Shown: piece after piece, positions 1-4,290 of the stretch
Position numbering within the stretch: the first letter of the stretch is position 1
Layout: each line of letters starts with the position of its first letter
Source: Acidimicrobiales bacterium
GTDB taxonomy: Bacteria > Actinomycetota > Acidimicrobiia > Acidimicrobiales > Bog-793
Length of the DNA stretch: 5,024 nt
Direction: 5' to 3'
Assembly: GCA_030037405.1 (NCBI GenBank)
Contig: JASHRK010000429.1
Location: 1-5,024 of the forward strand
The notes under the pieces: generated by a model
What the model saw: the letters and a program-made list of their open reading frames with translations, nothing else
Databases searched by the model: none
Told to the model about the DNA's origin: nothing
Program-made: the position numbers and the translations under genes

Positions 1-616
1 GATCGAAAGTCCACGCAGTCTGTGCCGCGAAGCTCTGCGCCCTCAGCATTGCCGTCAGAGCCGTCGTGGAGTAGTACGCATAGTGGCCGTGCCTCAGTGC
101 GTTCCACTGGCCGCGACGGACGATGGTCTCGAACGAGTGGTACTGGAGCAGCAGCACGCCCCCTGGCACGAGATGGCGCACTCGGTCTGCGAGTGCCCCA
201 AACTGGTCCGTGGCGTGCATGAGACCGAAGCAGTCGAGCACGAGATCGGCCTCGCGGTCGTCGCCAGGGCTCGTCAACCCGCGAGCAGCCAGCAGGCCCA
301 GCCAGGAGCCGCCGTGCGGGCTCCCGTACTCGATCACGGTGCGGCGAGCGCCGAGCATTCCCGCCGCCGCCACTTCTTCGACGGCGGCGGCGGCCTGGGC
401 GACGAGGGCGGCCGGCTCGGTGCTCCTCGGTTCCTCCGGCACCGTCGGATCGGCGAGCAGCTGGGCCAGCCCGCACCCGGCGCAGAGCCACATTTGCAGC
501 GGGTAGACGGGATCAGGGCCGGCAGTCTCCCGGGGCGGGAAGTAGTCGCATGCCGGCTGCTCGCCGAGGTCGAGGACGACATCCCCCGCCTCGCCTCGGC
601 AGGCGCGGCACGCCAT
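1..616 (-). CDS. C-methyltransferase-like protein, N-terminal 205 residues (cut by window edge)
   Basis: The frame is open from ATG at 616 to the left edge. The N-terminus holds two Cys pairs, CRAC (Cys3, Cys6) and CAGC (Cys45, Cys48), around the phrase LGEQPACDYF. This is the zinc-binding domain that heads NDP-hexose C-methyltransferases of the TylCIII/NovU type. A glycine-rich segment, VIEYGSPHGGSW (94-105), stands where SAM motif I is expected; LVLDCFGLMH (125-134) and LVPGGVLLLQYHS (149-161) match later strands of the fold. RHGHYAYYSTTAL (175-187) matches the segment of C-methyltransferases before the C-terminal domain, which lies outside the window. Only about 20 residues separate motif I from the LVLDCFG strand, so the second strand with its acidic ribose-binding residue seems missing. 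ATG at 616 is one base past the epimerase stop; an in-frame GTG at 625 would overlap that gene. Inferred role: cytoplasmic C-methylation of a keto-deoxy nucleotide sugar. Family assignment is firm; SAM dependence and substrate are not. Confidence 0.87.
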   Translation of the reverse strand, partial: MACRACRGEAGDVVLDLGEQPACDYFPPRETAGPDPVYPLQMWLCAGCGLAQLLADPTVPEEPRSTEPAALVAQAAAAVEEVAAAGMLGARRTVIEYGSPHGGSWLGLLAARGLTSPGDDREADLVLDCFGLMHATDQFGALADRVRHLVPGGVLLLQYHSFETIVRRGQWNALRHGHYAYYSTTALTAMLRAQSFAAQTAWTFD

Positions 617-617
617 C

Positions 618-1181
618 TCACTCACGCGGCTCTGCCGCCAGGATCTCGATGGCCTGCGCGAGGGAGGGGGCGGCGCTGTCACGCGACGACATCGTCGTGA
701 CCGGGAGCGGCCAGGGGATGGCTAGCTCCGGGTCGTCAAAGGCGATCGACACGTCCTCTGCGGGATCGTGGGCACGGTCGATTCGGTAGGCGACATCGGC
801 AGGGTCCGTGAGGGCTTGGAACCCGTGCGCGCAGCCCGCCGGCACGTAGAGGGAAGCCTGTTCGTCGTCACGAAGTTCGAAGCACTCCCAGTTGCGATAC
901 GTGGGCGAGCCGGCCCGCAAGTCGACGACGACGTCGAAGATCGCACCGTAAGAGCATCGCACGAGCTTGCCCTCCCCACGGCCACGGCGGGTGTGCAGGC
1001 CGCGGACGACGCCGATCCTCGAGCGCGAAAGACTGTCCTGGACGAAGCCGGCGGCATCGATCCCAGCCTCGCTAACGACGTCGCTGTCGAAGGTACGGCT
1101 GAAGAAACCCCGCTCGTCGACGTGCGGGGTCGGCTTGAAGAGGAAGGCGCCGTGGATCCGAGCGACGGAGTGGGCCTGCAC
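618..1181 (-). CDS. dTDP-4-dehydrorhamnose 3,5-epimerase family protein (RmlC-like cupin)
   Basis: At 187 residues this is the usual length of RmlC/RfbC enzymes, cupin-fold cytoplasmic epimerases acting on C3 and/or C5 of dTDP-4-keto-6-deoxyhexoses. Family landmarks appear in order: DERGFFSRTF (22-31), VVRGLH (58-63), GKLVRCSYGAIFDVVVDLR (71-89), GSPTY (91-95), YVPAGCAHGFQAL (112-124), AYRID (131-135) and FDDPELAIPWP (148-158). His63 and Tyr132 fall at the catalytic His and Tyr positions; Lys72 and Asp150 fall at the supporting Lys and Asp positions. The second Tyr of the usual YYxP stretch is replaced (RAHDP, 136-140), and RGLH is followed by TRRG, not YQ. The specificity could therefore be 3-epimerase, 5-epimerase or both. 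The start is GTG at 1181, with an AGGG stretch about 10 bases upstream that overlaps the end of the preceding methyltransferase gene. It lies 9 bases after that gene and 1 base before the C-methyltransferase-like gene, consistent with one operon. Confidence 0.93.
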   Translation of the reverse strand: MQAHSVARIHGAFLFKPTPHVDERGFFSRTFDSDVVSEAGIDAAGFVQDSLSRSRIGVVRGLHTRRGRGEGKLVRCSYGAIFDVVVDLRAGSPTYRNWECFELRDDEQASLYVPAGCAHGFQALTDPADVAYRIDRAHDPAEDVSIAFDDPELAIPWPLPVTTMSSRDSAAPSLAQAIEILAAEPRE

Positions 1182-1190
1182 CTGGCCGCC

Positions 1191-1892
1191 CTAGCCGGAC
1201 GAGACGTGAGCCGCGCCGCCGTCACGGCGTGAGCACACGAAGAAATAGTCGACTGCCAACTTCCGCCCTATCACCGGCAAGTTGACCTGTAGGGGCATCT
1301 GCAGGGCCCTCATCGACCACCTGTTCGGTTGCCCGTGGCTCCAGTTGTAGGAAGCGGGAAACGATCGGTCGATCGTGAACTCACGAGCGAGATCCGCCTG
1401 GAATCGCTCGAGTGGTTGCACATTGTTGTAGGCGTGGTACACGTGTGGTCGCCGGTGAGCAAAGTTCGTGTACGTGGCAATAAATCGACCAGTCGGCAGG
1501 AGCATCTCTGCAATCTCGCCCATCTTGACGGCTTGGAGGGCACCGAGGTACTCGAATATCCCTTGCGCCACGATGACGTCGAACTTCTTGTCGTGAAAGC
1601 GAAGAGCACTTGCGAGGAAGTCGATCTCCAGAAGATGCGGGCTCGGGTCCTGCACCACGAGGTCGACGCCGTGGTAGCTGATGTTCGTGCGGAGGAGGCG
1701 GGCAAGAGTAGCGGGCCCGCACCCGACGTCGAGGAGGTCGCAGGGACGCTCACCCGCGACGTCGTTGATGATCCGGGCCATCTTCTGGAGGCGAAAATGC
1801 GGCTCGACGAACTTGGTGTGCTCCCCTTGCCAGAACGTCCGTCTCGCCTCGTCAGGTGCGTGCTCGTGCTCGTGCTCGCGCTCGACGGTCAC
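1191..1892 (-). CDS. class I SAM-dependent methyltransferase
   Basis: This 233-residue protein has an intact Rossmann methyltransferase core. Motif I is LLDVGCGPA (53-61); the acidic end of strand 2 is Asp77 in YHGVDLV; EIDF (89-92) is near motif II; strand 4 is FDVIVAQGIFEYL (104-116); and LLPTGRFIATY (131-141) is the motif III region. No membrane segment or signal peptide is visible, so it should act in the cytoplasm. The position first in a sugar-modification operon suggests O- or N-methylation of a sugar or glycan, but the substrate cannot be read from the sequence. The start is GTG at 1892; the next in-frame Met is residue 38, and no ATG, GTG or TTG precedes 1892 in the frame nearby. A purine-rich GGAGGGGGA lies 12 bases or more upstream, inside a possible hairpin. 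The N-terminus is an unusual Glu/His run from a hexanucleotide repeat. Local GC is clearly below that of the neighbours. Confidence 0.9.
   Translation of the reverse strand: MTVEREHEHEHAPDEARRTFWQGEHTKFVEPHFRLQKMARIINDVAGERPCDLLDVGCGPATLARLLRTNISYHGVDLVVQDPSPHLLEIDFLASALRFHDKKFDVIVAQGIFEYLGALQAVKMGEIAEMLLPTGRFIATYTNFAHRRPHVYHAYNNVQPLERFQADLAREFTIDRSFPASYNWSHGQPNRWSMRALQMPLQVNLPVIGRKLAVDYFFVCSRRDGGAAHVSSG
1860..1883. repeat. short tandem hexanucleotide repeat, gtgctc x3 plus one variant copy
   Basis: Three perfect copies of gtgctc (1860-1877) are followed by a one-mismatch copy, gcgctc (1878-1883). On the coding (minus) strand this gives residues 4-11 of the methyltransferase, E-R-E-H-E-H-E-H. 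Unit length six keeps the frame, so copy-number change would alter the length of the Glu/His run without switching the gene off. Confidence 0.75.
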
Positions 1893-1902
1893 GGTCGTCT
1901 CA

Positions 1903-1927
1903 CGTCCCCCTCCGCCGGTCGGGGACG
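1903..1927 (-). promoter_or_regulatory. possible RBS-sequestering hairpin upstream of the methyltransferase
   Basis: On the transcript, CGTCCCC (1927-1921) can pair perfectly with GGGGACG (1909-1903), leaving an 11-base loop. The purine-rich GGAGGGGGA stretch that should serve as ribosome binding site for GTG at 1892 is split between the loop and the 3' arm, so the paired form would hide much of it. The seven base pairs include six G-C or C-G pairs. In a region of this GC content such stems can arise by chance. Confidence 0.4.
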
Positions 1928-2001
1928 GAGCCTTCAGGCCCGGCTTCGTCGGACCTCGGCACCCCGAGGCGAGCGGACCGGGTGGGTTCGTGACCGAGCG
2001 G

Positions 2002-2013
2002 GTGAAATTTCAC
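2002..2013. promoter_or_regulatory. perfect 12-base palindrome, possible operator
   Basis: The sequence gtgaaatttcac is its own reverse complement. It is an AT-rich island in GC-rich DNA, 109 bases upstream of the methyltransferase start and 195 bases upstream of the SDR start. The form fits a homodimeric regulator site, but no regulator gene is present and no family can be named. Confidence 0.4.
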
Positions 2014-2133
2014 GCTAACCTTCCCGGAGAACTGGCGACTCGGGATTGTGAGGGGAGAACTTGCCACCAGTTGACTGCGTCATGACCGCGACCCTGCGAC
2101 GGCGGAGTCGCCCCGAAGCTCCTCGAGAGAGCA

Positions 2134-2152
2134 GTCACGCGTCTATCGTGAC
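2134..2152. promoter_or_regulatory. perfect GTCACG-N7-CGTGAC dyad, possible operator or leader hairpin
   Basis: Arms GTCACG (2134-2139) and CGTGAC (2147-2152) are exact inverted copies with a 7-base spacer. The dyad ends 56 bases before the GTG start of the SDR gene, a position suited to a repressor site or to a hairpin in the 5' leader. The same hexamer also occurs singly at 1989-1994 (CGTGAC) and 1888-1893 (GTCACG). Confidence 0.4.
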
Positions 2153-2208
2153 ACACCTCTCTGTGGGCCGATCGCTTCCGCCCCTCTGAGCACTCGCCGG
2201 AGTCTGGA

Positions 2209-3303
2209 GTGAAGGTTCTTGTCGCGGGGGACGGCGGGTACATCGGAGCGGTCCTCGTCCCTCTGCTGCGGGCGAGCGGCCACGAGGTCAACGGGCTCGA
2301 CCTCGGCCTCTACGAAGGCTGCGATCTCGCGCCGCGCCCGCCCCAAGCGGAGCTTGCGACGGCCCCGCCCGGCATCCCGGCCCCACGCGACATAAGGGAC
2401 GCAGACCCAGCGCACCTGAAGGGGTACGACGCTGTGATCTGTCTCGCAGCTCTCTCGAACGACCCGCTCGGGCACCTCAATCCCGCCACCACCTACTCGG
2501 TGAATCTCGAGGGTACGCTATGCCTGGCGCGGGCGGCGAAGCAGGCTGGTGTCGAGCGCTTCCTCTTCGCGTCGTCTTGCAGCCTCTACGGCGCTGCCGG
2601 CTCCCGCGCCGTGGCGGAGGACGCCGAGCTGTTCCCTGTCACTCCCTACGGCGAGACGAAGGTTCTCGCCGAGCGGCAGCTCTCGCTCCTCGCCGACGAC
2701 GATTTCAGCCCCACCTACCTGCGCAACGCGACGGCGTACGGTGCATCGACCCGGTTGCGTCTCGACATCGTCGTGAACAACCTCACGGCCGTCGCCATGA
2801 CGGCGGGCGAGGTACGGCTCGAGAGCGACGGCTCCCCGTGGAGACCGCTGGTACACGTCGAGGACATCAGCCGGGCGTTCGGCGCCATGCTCGAAGCACC
2901 CCGCGAGCTCGTGCACGACGAGGCGTTCAACGTCGGTCGCTCCGAGGACAACGTGCAGGTGCGAGAGATCGCCGAGCTGGTGCGCGAAGCCGTTCCCGAG
3001 TCCGTCCTGTCCTTCGCCGAGGGCGCTGGCCCTGACTTGAGGAACTACCGGGTCGACTTCTCGAAATTGTCGGACACCTTTCCAGCTCTGAAGCTCAGGT
3101 GGGGAGTGGCCGAGGGCATCGACGAGCTGACCGGCGCCTATTCGGCAGGCGGTCTTAGCTACGAGGACTTCACCTCGTCGCGGTTCGTACGGCTACGGAG
3201 GATCCGCGAGCTGCTGTCGGCGGGCGTCATCGACGACATGCTCCGTCGACGGACGGAGATGGCGCTACCTGCGCCTGGAACGCCGGGAGGAGCAGTCCCG
3301 TGA
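2209..3303 (+). CDS. NAD-dependent epimerase/dehydratase (extended SDR), sugar-nucleotide modifying
   Basis: This 364-residue protein is an extended short-chain dehydrogenase/reductase. The nucleotide-binding loop is GDGGYIG (7-13); Asp31 at the end of strand 2 (NGLDLG) favours NAD over NADP; SSCSLYG (122-128) is the active-site Ser strand; and YGETK (147-151) supplies catalytic Tyr147 and Lys151. WRPLVHVEDI (211-220) is the usual substrate-binding segment of sugar epimerases and dehydratases. The C-terminus, YEDFTSSRFVRLRRI and after, is typical of a subfamily in actinobacterial sugar clusters. It could be a 4-epimerase, a 4-ketoreductase or a dehydratase; motifs alone do not decide. The start is GTG at 2209, which places KVLVAG as the first beta strand, with CGGAG at 2198-2202 as ribosome binding site. 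It is the first gene of the rightward set. A Pro/Gly-rich tail of about 12 residues ends the protein. Confidence 0.93.
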   Translation: MKVLVAGDGGYIGAVLVPLLRASGHEVNGLDLGLYEGCDLAPRPPQAELATAPPGIPAPRDIRDADPAHLKGYDAVICLAALSNDPLGHLNPATTYSVNLEGTLCLARAAKQAGVERFLFASSCSLYGAAGSRAVAEDAELFPVTPYGETKVLAERQLSLLADDDFSPTYLRNATAYGASTRLRLDIVVNNLTAVAMTAGEVRLESDGSPWRPLVHVEDISRAFGAMLEAPRELVHDEAFNVGRSEDNVQVREIAELVREAVPESVLSFAEGAGPDLRNYRVDFSKLSDTFPALKLRWGVAEGIDELTGAYSAGGLSYEDFTSSRFVRLRRIRELLSAGVIDDMLRRRTEMALPAPGTPGGAVP

Positions 3304-3344
3304 TGCCGGCACTGCTGCCACCCGGGCCTGAGGGGGGATAGAGG
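3284..3344 (+). promoter_or_regulatory. SDR-GT2 junction with possible coupling mini-frame and GT2 ribosome binding site
   Basis: The glycosyltransferase has a strong ribosome binding site, AGGGGGG at 3331-3337, seven bases before ATG at 3345. The SDR stop overlaps an ATG (TGATG, 3301-3305) that opens a 12-codon frame, MPALLPPGPEGG, ending in TAG at 3339-3341, three bases before the glycosyltransferase start. GGGAGGAG (3285-3292) precedes that ATG and lies within a small stem, CGGGA (3284-3288) with TCCCG (3296-3300). The frame may be fortuitous; if translated, its last codons run through the GT2 ribosome binding site. No terminator is seen, so co-transcription is likely. Confidence 0.4.
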
Positions 3345-4283
3345 ATGAGCTCGACACCGCGACTGAGCGTCGGACTGCCCGTCTACAACGGAGAGAACTA
3401 CGTCGCCGAATCGCTCGAGGCGCTCCTCGGTCAGACGTACGAGGACTACGAGCTCATCATCGCCGACAACGCCTCGACCGACGGCACTGCGGACATCTGC
3501 CGCCAGTACGCGGCACAAGATCCGCGGATCCGCTACTTTCGCCAGCCGAAGAACGTTGGGCTGGCACCGAACCACAACTTCGCCGTCGAGCATGCGAGAG
3601 GGGCCCTGTTCAAGTGGGCATCCCACGACGACCTGTACGCCCGCAACCTGCTCGAGGCGTGCGTCGAGGCGCTCGATGCGAATCCTCAAGTCGTCCTGGC
3701 CCACTCCTGGACAGCGATCATCGACGGCTCGGGCACCGTCATCCAGGCGAACAAGTACCCACTCGTCACAGCCTCGCCGTCTCCGCCGGAGCGGTTCCGC
3801 AGCGTCCTCTTCGACAGCGGAGGCGACGACGACGGCGGCGTCATCAGGACGGAGGCTCTGCGGCGCACGGCGATGAAGGAGAGCTATCACCACGCCGACC
3901 ACACGATCATCGCAGAGCTCGCGCTCTACGGCGCCTTCTACCAGGTGCCGGAGTGGCTTTACTTTCGACGCGACCACCCTGAGCGAGCGGAACGCGCCTT
4001 CCCGAGTGTGCGGTCGCGCTGCGCCAACATGGACCCCCGCCGGGCGGACCGGCTCCGCCACCCTGTGGCGCGCCTGTATGCAGAGTACGTCTGGGCGTAT
4101 GTACGGGCCATCAGACGTGCGCCCTTGTCCCCTGCCGATAGGAGAGCCTGCTACGGCCACTTGGTGGAGTGGGGGTGGAGCAGGGCCTCGCGGGGACACG
4201 GCTACCGGGCGGAGGAGCCGTCCTCTTCGCTTCCGCCACCACACCTCACGTCGATCGATGCGGTCGTGGCGGGCCGGAGGTAG
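3345..4283 (+). CDS. glycosyltransferase family 2 (GT-A fold)
   Basis: This 312-residue protein starts with the classical GT2 opening, LSVGLPVYNGENYVAESLEA (7-26). DNASTDGT (41-48) is the nucleotide-binding Asp segment, and RYFRQPKNVGLAPNHNFAVE (63-82) follows as in the family. WASHDDLY (91-98) contains His94-Asp95-Asp96 at the DXD position that binds the metal and sugar nucleotide. The general base is probably in HHADHTIIAEL (182-192), with Asp185. No membrane helix is evident, so it probably acts at the cytoplasmic face, transferring a sugar from an NDP donor to a lipid-linked or nascent glycan. An acidic patch, SGGDDDGG (158-165), lies before the acceptor region, and the last 30 or so residues are low-complexity. 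ATG at 3345 follows an AGGGGGG site. Its TAG stop lies inside the structure that carries the next gene's ribosome binding site, a sign of coupling. Donor and acceptor are unknown. Confidence 0.95.
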   Translation: MSSTPRLSVGLPVYNGENYVAESLEALLGQTYEDYELIIADNASTDGTADICRQYAAQDPRIRYFRQPKNVGLAPNHNFAVEHARGALFKWASHDDLYARNLLEACVEALDANPQVVLAHSWTAIIDGSGTVIQANKYPLVTASPSPPERFRSVLFDSGGDDDGGVIRTEALRRTAMKESYHHADHTIIAELALYGAFYQVPEWLYFRRDHPERAERAFPSVRSRCANMDPRRADRLRHPVARLYAEYVWAYVRAIRRAPLSPADRRACYGHLVEWGWSRASRGHGYRAEEPSSSLPPPHLTSIDAVVAGRR

Positions 4284-4290
4284 GGCCCGC
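4269..4290 (+). promoter_or_regulatory. translation-coupling hairpin: RBS and upstream stop codon in the loop
   Basis: GCGGGCC (4269-4275) and GGCCCGC (4284-4290) form a perfect seven-pair, all-GC stem. The 8-base loop is GGAGGTAG: the Shine-Dalgarno GGAGG (4276-4280) followed by TAG (4281-4283), the stop codon of the glycosyltransferase. The GTG at 4291 follows the stem directly. A ribosome reaching the stop codon would melt the stem. The pairing is seen in the sequence; its function is inferred. Confidence 0.5.

Larger units (their letters stand above)
1893..2208. promoter_or_regulatory. divergent intergenic control region
   Basis: These 316 bases separate the starts of the two divergent gene sets, so promoters for both should lie here. 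I see no supportable protein gene and no RNA gene. I found no convincing -35/-10 pair: TTGACT at 2071-2076 resembles a -35 box but has no acceptable -10 at 15-19 bases. It holds a perfect 12-base palindrome at 2002-2013, a perfect dyad at 2134-2152, a minor CCTCGG/CCGAGG hairpin (1954-1959 with 1964-1969) and the hairpin at 1903-1927. The promoter assignment rests on gene orientation only. Confidence 0.6.

Noticed and set aside
83..700. 205-codon plus-strand open frame
   Set aside because: It is a mirror of the C-methyltransferase-like gene, which has Cys pairs and methyltransferase motifs on the minus strand. The plus-strand translation has no recognisable motif.
1954..1969. CCTCGG-CACC-CCGAGG hairpin as a transcription terminator
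   Set aside because: The stem is only 6 bp and no T-run follows on either strand. Both operons start around this region, so no transcript is known to end here.
1329..2018. 229-codon plus-strand open frame crossing into the control region
   Set aside because: It opposes a methyltransferase with an intact SAM motif I. Its own translation resembles no family I know and it has no convincing ribosome binding site.
2071..2099. TTGACT as the -35 box of a rightward promoter
   Set aside because: No acceptable -10 sequence lies 15-19 bases downstream; the stretch there is ccctgcgacgg.
2101..2112. GGCG-gagt-CGCC mini-hairpin and the nearby 8-base palindrome gtcatgac (2079-2086)
   Set aside because: Both are too short to stand out from chance in a sequence of this base composition.
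2010..2291. 93-codon minus-strand frame that could be an extra small gene in the divergent region
   Set aside because: It begins inside the SDR gene in antisense, has Arg/Ser-rich random-looking composition and would have to cross both candidate dyads.
4258..4290. ATG at 4258 as the start of the pyruvyl transferase-family gene
   Set aside because: It is in frame but lacks a ribosome binding site and adds 11 Arg/Gly-rich residues. GTG at 4291 has GGAGG at 10-base spacing. Retained only as an alternative.
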